Of a DNA stretch of 64,000 nucleotides, positions 8,173 through 14,915 are shown in pieces. The notes beneath the pieces were generated by a model. The model made no database searches, was not told the DNA's origin, and saw nothing but the letters and a program-made list of their open reading frames with translations. The stretch is from a virus. The stretch lies in the IMG/VR virus record IMGVR_UViG_3300032084_002349, positions 53,169 through 117,168 of that record, one strand, 5' to 3'. A program made the position numbers and the translations under genes. Each line of letters opens with the position of its first letter. Within the stretch, counting starts at the first letter, position 1.

Positions 8173-8194
8173 AATCACAATACGTTTTGTGATT
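8173..8194 (+). terminator. AT-rich hairpin, possible terminator
   Basis: AATCACAA and TTGTGATT form a perfect 8-bp stem with a 6-nt loop, followed by ATTTTACTTTTAATTT. It separates the membrane-protein gene from the secreted-protein gene at 8222. The stem is weak (two G/C pairs), so it may instead be a leader structure. Confidence 0.45.
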
Positions 8195-8221
8195 ATTTTA
8201 CTTTTAATTTCAGGAGGAAAT

Positions 8222-8542
8222 ATGAAGATTTTTATTGCAGTATTATTGGCTGGTTTAACTTTGCCTGCTTTTGCCGGGGAAGCACCAGTAGTATCTGAAC
8301 CTCAAACTACAGTATCGGCAGATTGTGATTGCAGTCCTTGTGAATGTAGCACATGCAACTGTAGGGTGCGTAGAGGCTTGTTTGGCAGGAGACTTTTTAT
8401 TCGTTCTACAGATTGTGCTTGCAATAAAACTGGCAGCACATACTCAAGAACCAGAACAGTTACAGATGGGTGCTGTAATGTTCTTCGTTCAAGAACTTTT
8501 AGTAGAACTATTTGCAACGGCAACACTTGTAATTGCAAGTAA
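8222..8542 (+). CDS. Secreted cysteine-rich protein, 106 aa
   Basis: Start chosen at 8222 because AGGAGGAAAT precedes it and the product then begins with a clean signal peptide ending LPAFAGEA. The mature part has alternating cysteines (CDCSPCECSTCNC), a basic RRGLFGRR segment, and a second cysteine set ending CNGNTCNCK, about 14 cysteines in 85 residues. This looks like a disulfide- or metal-rich exported protein. Similar RRGLFGRR-type small secreted proteins occur in Planctomycetes (recollection, not searched). Function unknown. Confidence 0.65.
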   Translation: MKIFIAVLLAGLTLPAFAGEAPVVSEPQTTVSADCDCSPCECSTCNCRVRRGLFGRRLFIRSTDCACNKTGSTYSRTRTVTDGCCNVLRSRTFSRTICNGNTCNCK

Positions 8543-8548
8543 TTTTAT

Positions 8549-8577
8549 GGGGGGTGAGATAACATCAAACCCCCTTT
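8549..8577 (+). terminator. GC-rich hairpin with conserved loop, likely terminator or RNA element
   Basis: GGGGGT (8550-8555) pairs with ACCCCC (8569-8574) around the loop GAGATAACATCAA, followed by TTT. The loop recurs almost unchanged in a second hairpin at 9384-9408, so it may be more than a plain terminator. Confidence 0.55.
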
Positions 8578-8598
8578 CATTTCATGGAGGAAATAATT

Positions 8599-8943
8599 AT
8601 GCAAAAAATAGTATTATGTTTAATTGCTGTAACTTTATTAACAAATGTTTGTGAGGCTAGAAGAAATAGAAAGAAAACTAACACAACTTATAAGTATACA
8701 TACTCTACGACAGTAGATAATACCTCCGCACAAGGAGTTGCTAACACAATGGCATCGAGAAATTGTGTTGCTCATTTTGGTGGACATAGTAATAATTACG
8801 AGGGTTGTGGTAGCGGTTGGAGTCAAAACGAAGCATATAACAACTGTTGCTACAGTAATAGCGGAATGTTTGTTATTGATGTCGGTTACGCTCAAGGTAA
8901 ATCTGGTATGTGGTATTGTTGCAAAAGATACTCAAGGCATTGA
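8599..8943 (+). CDS. Secreted cysteine-rich protein, 114 aa
   Basis: Start chosen at 8599 after GGAGGAAATAATT, giving a signal peptide MQKIVLCLIAVTLLTNVCEA. The mature region is basic then Ser/Thr-rich, followed by a compact C-terminal domain with A-H-F-G-G-H, GCGSGWSQNEAYNNCCY and MWYCCKRY. The GSGWSxxxAYxNCCY pattern is found in small exported bacterial proteins; I do not know a function. It is paired with the previous secreted protein, from which a hairpin separates it. Confidence 0.65.
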   Translation: MQKIVLCLIAVTLLTNVCEARRNRKKTNTTYKYTYSTTVDNTSAQGVANTMASRNCVAHFGGHSNNYEGCGSGWSQNEAYNNCCYSNSGMFVIDVGYAQGKSGMWYCCKRYSRH

Positions 8944-8968
8944 CAAACAATATTGTTTAGGCTATACT
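8940..8968 (+). promoter_or_regulatory. Sigma70-type promoter TTGACA-N17-TATACT
   Basis: The -35 box (8940-8945) overlaps the stop codon of the secreted protein gene; the -10 is at 8963-8968. It would drive the small membrane-protein genes from 9013. It lacks the CGAT spacer element seen in most other promoters of this type. Confidence 0.65.
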
Positions 8969-9012
8969 ATAGTTGTGGTTTATTGTTTTAACAAACGGAA
9001 AGAATGAGGATT

Positions 9013-9183
9013 ATGAGTAATAAAAATTATTTTCTTGTAGCAGCATTTGCTAGTTTTGTTCTTAGCGTTTCTCTTTGGTTTCTTGGAGACCAAGCAGTTG
9101 CAAAAGAGCAAGGAATTTTTGTAGGACTATGGGTTCCTAGCATTTTGACTTTAGGAACATATTTTGGTAAATGTAATAAGTAA
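9013..9183 (+). CDS. Small two-TM protein, 56 aa
   Basis: ATG 9013 follows GAATGAGGATT. The product has a hydrophobic N-terminal helix (FLVAAFASFVLSVSLWFLG) and a second one near residue 37 (GLWVPSILTLGTYFG), with a short charged loop between. It follows a good promoter and precedes another membrane protein by 9 nt. Function unknown. Confidence 0.55.
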   Translation: MSNKNYFLVAAFASFVLSVSLWFLGDQAVAKEQGIFVGLWVPSILTLGTYFGKCNK

Positions 9184-9192
9184 GGAATAATT

Positions 9193-9378
9193 ATGGATAA
9201 CTTTACCTTATTTGTATGTGGTATTGTAATTACGCTCATCTCTGGTATGGGTGTGATTACTTCAGAAGTTTTTCTAGGATATTATAAATATTTTGAAAAA
9301 GAAAAATTAAGGCAGTTACAAAAAGCAAGACTACAATTAGAAAAAGAAAAAGAAGTTTTGCAAAATGCTAAAGTTTAA
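9193..9378 (+). CDS. Small TM plus coiled-coil protein, 61 aa
   Basis: After AAGGAATAATT, one N-terminal membrane helix (FVCGIVITLISGMGVI) is followed by a highly charged heptad-like helix (EKEKLRQLQKARLQLEKEKE). The layout resembles small phage membrane proteins with a cytoplasmic coiled coil, for example spanin-like or host-modifying peptides, but no family is recognised. Confidence 0.55.
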   Translation: MDNFTLFVCGIVITLISGMGVITSEVFLGYYKYFEKEKLRQLQKARLQLEKEKEVLQNAKV

Positions 9379-9383
9379 ATATG

Positions 9384-9408
9384 AGAGGGGAGATAATATC
9401 AAACCTCT
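9384..9408 (+). terminator. Hairpin with conserved loop, second copy
   Basis: AGAGG pairs with CCTCT around GGAGATAATATCAAA. Loop and flanks repeat the hairpin at 8549-8577 (AGATAAYATCAAACC). It follows the membrane-protein gene by 5 nt, as a terminator would. Confidence 0.45.
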
Positions 9409-9465
9409 ACATATTTTCAGTAAATTTTTACCTAATTTAAAGGCGGTAGAAATGATAATAGAACA

Positions 9466-9729
9466 ATGTACAGGAATATTGATGAAGATGAACGTCTATT
9501 GATAATGGCGAGAAGATATTGGGATGAAGAGGATCAATTAACAGAAAAGCAATTATATTGGGTGTTAAAGAATGAAGGATACTCAAAGACTGAAATTGAC
9601 AATGCGATCAGTGATTATTGGTCTATTCATATACAGTCTAATATTCTTCTCCATTATTGGATTGCACCAATTATTTTAACAGTGATGATGGTCGTTTTAG
9701 TTTTATATGTTCAGAGTTTATTAAAATGA
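9466..9729 (+). CDS. Tail-anchored small protein, 87 aa
   Basis: N-terminal two thirds are acidic and helical (DEDERLLIMARRYWDEED, then a three-helix-like stretch KQLYWVLKNEGYSKTEID), resembling a small UBA/SHOCT-type helical motif; the C terminus is a single membrane helix (APIILTVMMVVLVLYV). The stop overlaps the next start (ATGA). The ribosome binding site is poor; no family recognised. Confidence 0.5.
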   Translation: MYRNIDEDERLLIMARRYWDEEDQLTEKQLYWVLKNEGYSKTEIDNAISDYWSIHIQSNILLHYWIAPIILTVMMVVLVLYVQSLLK

Positions 9730-9938
9730 AAAGAAAACATTGTAAATTGGACGATACATGCAAGATGAGTTTTGAGTTAGAAGAACTCGATGGTAAAACA
9801 TTTATGATCATAAAAGATACAAAATGTACCCACGAACAAACTGCATATAAAGGATTTGCTAATGTTAATTCGTATGTAGATAAATATAGACTTCTTAAAC
9901 TTGCAGACTTCATATATGATTATTGTAATAACAAATGA
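9726..9938 (+). CDS. Hypothetical protein, 70 aa
   Basis: The ATGA overlap with the upstream gene fixes the start at 9726 rather than the longer frame from 9657. The small soluble protein contains four cysteines (HCKLDDTC, TKC, YDYC) and a C-terminal helix VDKYRLLKLADFIYDY. It is followed by another ATGA-coupled frame. Unknown function. Confidence 0.5.
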   Translation: MKRKHCKLDDTCKMSFELEELDGKTFMIIKDTKCTHEQTAYKGFANVNSYVDKYRLLKLADFIYDYCNNK

Positions 9939-10009
9939 AAAGCATAATTTATTTTTTATTATCTGTACCTAGATGTTTATTTTTATTATTATTTAGAAAG
10001 ACTAAGTAA
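9935..10009 (+). CDS. Very small hydrophobic peptide, 24 aa
   Basis: ATG overlaps the previous stop as ATGA and the peptide is one hydrophobic helix (IIYFLLSVPRCLFLLLF) with a basic end. Its stop in turn touches the next start at 10009. Coupled position supports expression; size makes it uncertain. Confidence 0.3.
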   Translation: MKSIIYFLLSVPRCLFLLLFRKTK

Positions 10010-10164
10010 TGTGGAAGATTTGGTGCAAAGCATTGGGTGAAAAATCTGGTACGACCGATAGACAAAGCGATGGTATTGCTTTTATTAGGTCTGCGCTTGT
10101 ATTACAGGCTATCCTTACCAATCTATTTATAGTTGTTAACATTCTAAAAAGTTGGTATCAATAA
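10009..10164 (+). CDS. Small phage membrane protein, 51 aa
   Basis: The start ATG shares its A with the stop of the preceding peptide. The N-terminal motif WKIWCKALGEKSGTTDRQSD and a following helix (AFIRSALVLQAILTNLFIVVNIL) match a small protein type I recall from T4-like cyanophages (W-C-K-x-L-G-x-K-S...D/E-A-x-x-x-x-x-IR-T). That resemblance is from memory. Role unknown, probably inner-membrane. Confidence 0.55.
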   Translation: MWKIWCKALGEKSGTTDRQSDGIAFIRSALVLQAILTNLFIVVNILKSWYQ

Positions 10165-10189
10165 ATTCGTAATGATCTAAAGATTGTTC

Positions 10190-10217
10190 TTGACAATGAC
10201 GATATTTATGTTATACT
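10190..10217 (+). promoter_or_regulatory. Sigma70-type promoter TTGACA-N16-TATACT with extended -10
   Basis: The -35 is at 10190-10195 and TATACT at 10212-10217, preceded by TG one base upstream. The spacer begins ATGACGATA, almost identical to the promoter at 17000. It precedes the gene at 10264. Confidence 0.75.
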
Positions 10218-10263
10218 AAGATTAGAGAGATTGAAATTTTATATACTTTTTAAAGAGGGATTT

Positions 10264-10467
10264 ATGACTGCTACTGTTACCGATTTCACCAGCGAGGTGT
10301 TTGCTTTTATCGAAGTGACCTATGGGAAAAAAGTTATCAAGCAAGTAAAAAATAAAGATAACATTGAGATCATTAAGAATATCACAGATGATTCTATATC
10401 AAAAGAATATACTGTAGATAAAACAGCACATAAAATTATGGCTATGTTAAGGATTATACCATCGTGA
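10264..10467 (+). CDS. Hypothetical early protein, 67 aa
   Basis: ATG 10264 is chosen over a TTG at 10231 because AAAGAGGGA precedes it and the promoter start site falls near 10225. The product is a small alpha/beta protein with no known motif. First gene behind a strong promoter, so probably early. Its stop overlaps the GTG start of the next gene. Confidence 0.55.
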   Translation: MTATVTDFTSEVFAFIEVTYGKKVIKQVKNKDNIEIIKNITDDSISKEYTVDKTAHKIMAMLRIIPS

Positions 10468-10724
10468 AAAAGAAATCCAGAAGAGAATTAAGAGAAGCAA
10501 AAATAAGAGCGATGCAACAAATGTTCTATGAGGATGTATGTATTTACATAACGGAAGAATATAGTCCTAGAATATATAGGTTATTTTCCGAGAGTCCTAT
10601 GGCTGGAAGTATAGTTGATCTTGTTAATGAGTATTTTTGGGGAGGTAATACTGTTCAGTTTACTGCTGGTCAAATAGCAGATTTGTTAAAAAGTAAATAT
10701 ACTAAAAAAAAGAAAAATGATTGA
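10464..10724 (+). CDS. Basic hypothetical protein, 86 aa, GTG start
   Basis: GTGA overlap with the preceding stop defines a GTG start at 10464. The N-terminal helix is strongly basic (KKKSRRELREAKIRAM) and so is the C terminus (KSKYTKKKKND); the centre is hydrophobic-amphipathic (SIVDLVNEYFWGG). Nucleic-acid association is possible. It overlaps the following gene by 8 nt. Confidence 0.5.
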   Translation: MKKKSRRELREAKIRAMQQMFYEDVCIYITEEYSPRIYRLFSESPMAGSIVDLVNEYFWGGNTVQFTAGQIADLLKSKYTKKKKND

Positions 10725-10896
10725 TCCAGTACTTGAAGAAAAAATAACACAAATAATAAAGTTGTGTAACCAAAAAATAAAAGATCAACACACTCACGAA
10801 TCTAACGCTGGGTACTATAATGATTATGATGATGGTAGAATCGTAGGTCAAGCAGCATTAGCCCGTAGAATTTTACATATCATAAAATTAAATTAA
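10717..10896 (+). CDS. Hypothetical protein, 59 aa
   Basis: A short frame from ATG 10717 overlapping the previous gene. The C-terminal part YDDGRIVGQAALARRILHII and the N-terminal helix are regular, like small phage regulators, and 'G..aA..Ril.li' resembles C-terminal helices of other phage small proteins. No function assigned. Confidence 0.4.
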   Translation: MIDPVLEEKITQIIKLCNQKIKDQHTHESNAGYYNDYDDGRIVGQAALARRILHIIKLN

Positions 10897-10899
10897 TAA

Positions 10900-10983
10900 A
10901 TGACAGTATTATTAATTTTCATGGCATTAATTATGGTAATAGAGACAATATTACATAACTATTTTAATAATAACAACAAATAG
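10900..10983 (+). CDS. Single-helix membrane peptide, 27 aa
   Basis: ATG 10900 is 3 nt after the preceding stop. Residues 2-18 are hydrophobic (TVLLIFMALIMVIETIL) and the tail is Asn-rich. It may be a real micropeptide or chance; position within a tightly packed series is the only support. Confidence 0.25.
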   Translation: MTVLLIFMALIMVIETILHNYFNNNNK

Positions 10984-11000
10984 GTGTAAAAATAAGTATT

Positions 11001-11552
11001 ATGCTATTAATATCCTACCTTAAAAATATAGGTTTTTTTATGATACTTATAACTGTTTGTCGAACTTTATTTTATCAGTTCTTTTTATTATTTGTTGGAT
11101 TATCTGTAGGCTTTTTGTTAAACGCAGAATATCTGGGGTGGAAATACCCTATTGTTCACAATTCATTTTATAATACATTCTTTCCTATCGACTTTGAAGA
11201 CGAGGGTGTTTTACAGTGGCTTTACAGTCGAGGGCAATTTAAGATATTCGCTTTTAATGCTTATCCTAAAGACTTCAAAGTAATTGAAGAGGCTATAGCA
11301 GCAGAAGAATGGTACTGGTGTAAATATAGTTATACGGATAAGAATGGAAATACAAAAATAAATATAGACCACACTAGAATTAGATGGAAACCTTGGGAAT
11401 ATTATTATGAAGATGAGGCTTTTGATCCTTGGGATGTGGAAGAAATGAAAAAGTATATTGAAGAAGGTTCATTAAATAGCCGAGAAACAGATAGGGCTTG
11501 GAGACTCAGGGATGAGATGAAGGGCATAGAAAGTAATCATATTAAATTTTAA
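11001..11552 (+). CDS. Membrane-anchored acidic protein, 183 aa
   Basis: N-terminal hydrophobic region (two possible starts, 11001 and 11040) forms one or two membrane helices (FYQFFLLFVGLSVGFLL). The rest is soluble, acidic and unusually rich in Trp/Tyr (WYWCKYSYTDKNG, RWKPWEYYYEDEAFDPWD). No recognised domain. The composition suggests a protein-interaction surface outside or beneath the membrane. Confidence 0.55.
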   Translation: MLLISYLKNIGFFMILITVCRTLFYQFFLLFVGLSVGFLLNAEYLGWKYPIVHNSFYNTFFPIDFEDEGVLQWLYSRGQFKIFAFNAYPKDFKVIEEAIAAEEWYWCKYSYTDKNGNTKINIDHTRIRWKPWEYYYEDEAFDPWDVEEMKKYIEEGSLNSRETDRAWRLRDEMKGIESNHIKF

Positions 11553-11569
11553 AAAGAAAGAGGAGTGTT

Positions 11570-11860
11570 ATGAGGACATTTTTATTTTTAGTAGTTGCAT
11601 TATGGGCATCTATCGGATATACTGGTGAGTGGGTGGCGAGTGTACCAGTTGCACCCGCACCACCACCTATGGTTATAACAACCCCCGTTCCTGCGGTAAC
11701 TTATACAGTACCGCAACCTACAGTATTGTATGGATGGGTTCCTTATTACTATAATGTTCCAGTTGTGACAGAAAGACGTTGTTGGTTTTTAAGAAGAGAA
11801 AAACAAATTACTTACCAACCACAAGTACAATGGTATTATCAACCTTTGTATATTAGATAA
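11570..11860 (+). CDS. Secreted proline-rich protein, 96 aa
   Basis: Follows AGAGGAGTGTT. A signal peptide ends near YTGEW, then a VPVAPAPPPMVITTPVP segment and a Tyr/Pro/Val-rich remainder (VLYGWVPYYYNVPVV) with one lone cysteine. Low-complexity exported proteins of this type are common in Planctomycetes (general recollection). Perhaps an envelope-associated moron product. Confidence 0.55.
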   Translation: MRTFLFLVVALWASIGYTGEWVASVPVAPAPPPMVITTPVPAVTYTVPQPTVLYGWVPYYYNVPVVTERRCWFLRREKQITYQPQVQWYYQPLYIR

Positions 11861-11889
11861 TGGATATAATAAATATTATGGAGGAAATT

Positions 11890-11988
11890 ATGACAGAGGG
11901 AGATGAATCTTCTGATACGGTAGACATACCCGTAGAACAACAACAATTTACTTTTACTTATGTGCATTCGGAGGATACAGATGAATAG
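11890..11988 (+). CDS. Small acidic peptide, 32 aa
   Basis: A strong GGAGGAAATT site sits directly before ATG 11890. The peptide is acidic with a QQQFTFTYVHSED core, and its end overlaps the start of the next gene (11981) by 8 nt, giving a translationally coupled pair. Short but with better initiation signals than many longer frames. Confidence 0.45.
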   Translation: MTEGDESSDTVDIPVEQQQFTFTYVHSEDTDE

Positions 11989-12202
11989 ATTTGTTAAAGC
12001 GTTAGAGTCAAAATATCAGGCTAAAATTGATGAGGCAATAGCAACTATAGATTTATATATTACTAAATCTGTAGGTGTTGGAGAACATCCAGATATTTTA
12101 TCAGTTTTAGATGAGTATATAAATATATTAGAATCTAATACCTCCAAATTAGACATTATTCAAAAAGTATTTAAAGACCATAATCAAAATAGTGATAATT
12201 AA
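11981..12202 (+). CDS. Small helical protein, 73 aa
   Basis: Start at 11981 is supported by TCGGAGGATACAG upstream. Predicted all-helical (VKALESKYQAKIDEAIATID; ILSVLDEYINILESN). The C-terminal 'LDEYINILE' resembles helices in the three small proteins just downstream. No function assigned. Confidence 0.5.
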   Translation: MNRFVKALESKYQAKIDEAIATIDLYITKSVGVGEHPDILSVLDEYINILESNTSKLDIIQKVFKDHNQNSDN

Positions 12203-12227
12203 GAAGACTTATCTCAGAATACTAGAC

Positions 12228-12234
12228 GGTGTAT
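12228..12234 (+). promoter_or_regulatory. GGTGTAT motif, candidate late promoter
   Basis: Located 80 nt before the start at 12308 in a 105-nt gap, the farthest spacing of the series. AT-rich flanks as at the other sites. Confidence 0.3.
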
Positions 12235-12307
12235 AAAGCAATAGGATAACAATTAAATTATTTAAAGGAATATATTATATACATATGGAGTTTAAAGGGT
12301 TTTTAGG

Positions 12308-12544
12308 ATGTCAATAAGTAAAGAAAAAAGACAAGCAATTAAAAAAGAGGCAAAGTATTTAGAACAGAAGCATTGTATAAGGAAGACTCTAGAAGATGTT
12401 GGTTATGAAAATATGTTTAGGTATATGATAGAAGATTTAGATCATATTGAAGATATCAGCAATACCCAAAGTATGTATCTATTTCAATTAATATCTGCTT
12501 TACAAAACGCATTAGAAATTTATCCAAGGGTCTCGGATGCCTGA
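12308..12544 (+). CDS. Small helical protein, 78 aa
   Basis: Basic N-terminal helix (SKEKRQAIKKEAKYLEQK), then acidic and hydrophobic helices ending FQLISALQNALEIY. It leads a run of four overlapping small genes (12308-13268) that may share a helical module. Overlaps the next gene by 8 nt. Unknown role. Confidence 0.45.
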   Translation: MSISKEKRQAIKKEAKYLEQKHCIRKTLEDVGYENMFRYMIEDLDHIEDISNTQSMYLFQLISALQNALEIYPRVSDA

Positions 12545-12824
12545 AGAATACAAGCAAATGAGTAAGAAAGACAAGTTACCCTTAAAGTATGCTTGTTTTC
12601 AGCCAGAAGTAAGACAACACATATCTCAAGTTCTTGATGGTATGGGCAACTCTAATGAAATTAGAGGACACATTGATGATCTTTATAAATTAGTAGAACA
12701 TCAAATGATGCAACAAATGAGACAAGAAAAGCAAATGATTGCAATTAAACACATTGAAGCATGGAAAAGATATGATAAGGATATAAAGGAGTATAACCCT
12801 GAAACTAGAAGTTATAAGAAATGA
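12537..12824 (+). CDS. Small helical protein, 95 aa
   Basis: Contains RQHISQVLDGM and RGHIDDLYKLVEHQMMQQMRQ. The second segment resembles QQHINELYILIEYLQ in the next gene, suggesting tandem duplication. The C-terminal tail is charged. ATGA-type overlap with the following gene at 12821. Function unknown. Confidence 0.45.
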   Translation: MPEEYKQMSKKDKLPLKYACFQPEVRQHISQVLDGMGNSNEIRGHIDDLYKLVEHQMMQQMRQEKQMIAIKHIEAWKRYDKDIKEYNPETRSYKK

Positions 12825-13018
12825 ACGATGTACTGAGGAATTATCTTAATTCTGATTTAAAATATAATTGTATAAAACAAAAAACTAAAAATAAAATATT
12901 TCATACAGAAAAACCCCATTCTGTACAACAACACATAAATGAACTGTATATATTAATAGAGTATTTACAAAATAAAGATTTGAAAATGGATGAGGTTGAA
13001 TTAGATGAATTGGACTAA
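12821..13018 (+). CDS. Small helical protein, 65 aa
   Basis: ATGA overlap with the preceding gene. Shares the H-I-N/D-E/D-L-Y-x-L-I/V-E segment with the upstream product and ends in an acidic tail (MDEVELDELD), which overlaps the next start. Likely a diverged paralogue of the 12537 protein. Function unknown. Confidence 0.4.
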   Translation: MNDVLRNYLNSDLKYNCIKQKTKNKIFHTEKPHSVQQHINELYILIEYLQNKDLKMDEVELDELD

Positions 13019-13268
13019 TATTAAAAAATGGGCTAAAGATAAAGGGTATAAGGTTAATAGAGAAAAATCTGGAGATGAAGGCAATCCTTATAATTACGAA
13101 TGGTATCTTATAGATAATCCTGAAAGAAAAGGCGCTATTAATAGTTTAAGTAAACTGGCTATGAATATTTATAATGATATAACTAATAACAAGCATATAA
13201 AGCATCAAGAAAGATATAGGCAACAGCAATTACAACAGGAAATTGATTATGTCTACAAAGCATGGTGA
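13005..13268 (+). CDS. Hypothetical protein, 87 aa
   Basis: Starts inside the end of the previous gene (14 nt overlap). N-terminal WTNIKKWAKDKGYKVNREK looks like a small basic helix-turn module used in phage proteins to bind nucleic acid; the middle is NYEWYLIDNP and the C terminus is Gln-rich (RYRQQQLQQEIDYVY). No family recognised. Confidence 0.45.
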   Translation: MNWTNIKKWAKDKGYKVNREKSGDEGNPYNYEWYLIDNPERKGAINSLSKLAMNIYNDITNNKHIKHQERYRQQQLQQEIDYVYKAW

Positions 13269-13425
13269 AGATAATAAAATTAAAAAACAATCTATTACTG
13301 TTAGTACTATTATAGGAAAAGCAATAGAAGCGGTGGTTGCATATATTGTTTTATGGTTCTTTGAGCCAGTGTGGAAGAAACTGGTCAAATGGTGGGAAAA
13401 TAAAAAGGATAAAGAAGATAAATGA
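13249..13425 (+). CDS. Small TM protein, 58 aa
   Basis: ATG 13249 is preferred to an ATT/ATG two codons earlier. The N terminus is basic, residues 20-40 are a membrane helix (IIGKAIEAVVAYIVLWFF), and the C terminus is Trp- and Lys-rich (KKLVKWWENKKDKEDK). It is ATGA-coupled to thyX. Unknown role. Confidence 0.5.
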   Translation: MSTKHGEDNKIKKQSITVSTIIGKAIEAVVAYIVLWFFEPVWKKLVKWWENKKDKEDK

Positions 13426-14078
13426 GTGATATCAAATTAATCAGCGTAACTCCAGAAGCAGAAAAAAATATAGCCTATTGTGCTAGAGTGTCTAACCCAA
13501 ACAATCAAGATAATGACAATATATCCGGTTTGCTTAATTACTGCATTAAACATAAGCACTGGTCTATATTTGAAATGGCATTTATGACTATTGAAATTAA
13601 TACTAATAGGGGTATAGCAGCACAAATATTAAGGCACAGAAGTTTTACATTTCAAGAATTTAGTCAAAGATATGCTGATACAACGCATCTTGCAGAAGAA
13701 ATACCTGTATTTAATTTAAGAAGTCAGGATAATAAAAATAGACAAAATAGTATTGATGATGTAGATCAAGACATAGTATTTAAATGGAATAGACAAATAA
13801 GAGAGCATTTTGCTAGAGCAAAAGGACTGTATGATGAAATGATTAAAGATGGGATAGCAAAAGAATGTGCTAGATTCGTACTGCCTTTAGCGACTCCTAC
13901 AAGGTTATATATGAGTGGCAGTATTCGTAATTGGATTCATTATATAGAACTTAGAGAAAAAAACGGAACACAAAAAGAACACATGGATATTGCCTTGGAG
14001 TGTAAAAAAATATTCTGTAAACAATTTCCAATTATATCTGAAGCATTATCATGGATAGACCCTCAATCAACCAATTAA
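13422..14078 (+). CDS. thyX: Flavin-dependent thymidylate synthase ThyX
   Basis: 218 aa, typical ThyX length. The signature RHRSFTFQEFSQRY (residues 71-84) matches RHR-x(7)-E-x-S-x-R-Y, the FAD/dUMP-binding ThyX motif, and SGSIRNWIHYIELR supplies the C-terminal substrate-binding region. ThyX methylates dUMP to dTMP using methylene-tetrahydrofolate, FAD and NADPH and supports phage DNA synthesis. Start overlaps the upstream stop (ATGA). A TAATG-coupled small frame follows. Confidence 0.95.
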   Translation: MSDIKLISVTPEAEKNIAYCARVSNPNNQDNDNISGLLNYCIKHKHWSIFEMAFMTIEINTNRGIAAQILRHRSFTFQEFSQRYADTTHLAEEIPVFNLRSQDNKNRQNSIDDVDQDIVFKWNRQIREHFARAKGLYDEMIKDGIAKECARFVLPLATPTRLYMSGSIRNWIHYIELREKNGTQKEHMDIALECKKIFCKQFPIISEALSWIDPQSTN

Positions 14079-14179
14079 TGAAAAGTAGTATAAATTTTTG
14101 GAAAAATAAACACAAACATCCTTTATATAGTTATGATAATGTAAACAAGAATACAAAGAAAAATTATTTCCGGCGATAG
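14078..14179 (+). CDS. Basic micropeptide, 33 aa
   Basis: TAATG coupling with thyX. The sequence is Lys/Asn/Tyr-rich (NFWKNKHKHPLYSYDN) and ends FRR. Possible only; no other support. Confidence 0.25.
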   Translation: MKSSINFWKNKHKHPLYSYDNVNKNTKKNYFRR

Positions 14180-14219
14180 AAGAATTTTTTTTAATAATGA
14201 ATATTGCTATCATAAAAAT

Positions 14220-14861
14220 ATGATTGAATTAAAAGATAAAAGAGGTTTATTTAAAAAACCCAGACAAGTTATAAATAAAATTAATTTCATAATTGACAAC
14301 AGAAATATATACCCTTCATACGAAGGGTGTTTTAATAAAAGTTTAGATTACATACTAGATATAAATCAAAGATTACACATTGGTCTTAGTCATTATTATT
14401 TAATTAAAAACGCACCTACGGTTTTAGGCGCAGGTTCTTTAAAAATTAATAAAAGTGGTAAGGTATATTATATTGATAATAAATCTGGACACTATCAGCC
14501 TACAAAAGAACAGTTTAATCAAAGTATTATTTTATTAAATGAGAATATAGATTTAACTTTATGCGATACCTCAATGCTCTCATGGAAAAATGAAGAAGAT
14601 AGAGAATTATATTACAAAGGGTGTCTGGAGAATAAAGACAATGATTCAAGTTTTTCCAAATATTTGAAACCATATTCTCTTGCTCAATTTAAAAAAGTAA
14701 CTTCGATTAATAATTTTAATAGCGAAAGATATCTAAAATTAAATCCAGATATAGAAAGAGTTAGCAAAGCAATGTTCCCAAACGATTTAGAGAAACAAAT
14801 ATTGTATGCTAAATCCCATTTCTATCTACATGGACAATACGAAGATGGTCGATTCGTATAA
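14220..14861 (+). CDS. Uncharacterised protein with C-terminal NPDI-HYxxxGxxEGR-like module
   Basis: 213 aa. The C-terminal 45 residues (FNSERYLKLNPDIE...HFYLHGQYEDGRF) match a small module seen in many glycosyltransferases and surface proteins ('YL..NPDv...hY...G..EGR'). The middle contains VLGAGSLKINKSGKVYYIDNKSGHYQPT, a beta-rich segment reminiscent of polymorphic or effector-type domains where SGHYxPT recurs, though I cannot name the family. No ribosome binding site is obvious; start uncertain. It may modify or bind a surface component. Confidence 0.5.
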   Translation: MIELKDKRGLFKKPRQVINKINFIIDNRNIYPSYEGCFNKSLDYILDINQRLHIGLSHYYLIKNAPTVLGAGSLKINKSGKVYYIDNKSGHYQPTKEQFNQSIILLNENIDLTLCDTSMLSWKNEEDRELYYKGCLENKDNDSSFSKYLKPYSLAQFKKVTSINNFNSERYLKLNPDIERVSKAMFPNDLEKQILYAKSHFYLHGQYEDGRFV

Positions 14862-14868
14862 AGTACAG

Positions 14869-14896
14869 TTGACAAATTGCCGATATTATGTATAAT
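14869..14896 (+). promoter_or_regulatory. Sigma70-type promoter TTGACA-N16-TATAAT
   Basis: Boxes at 14869-14874 and 14891-14896; spacer includes GCCGATATTATG. It precedes the UvdE gene, whose ATG at 14916 follows TGGAGGTAAGAT. Confidence 0.75.
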
Positions 14897-14915
14897 AACT
14901 GCATGGAGGTAAGAT

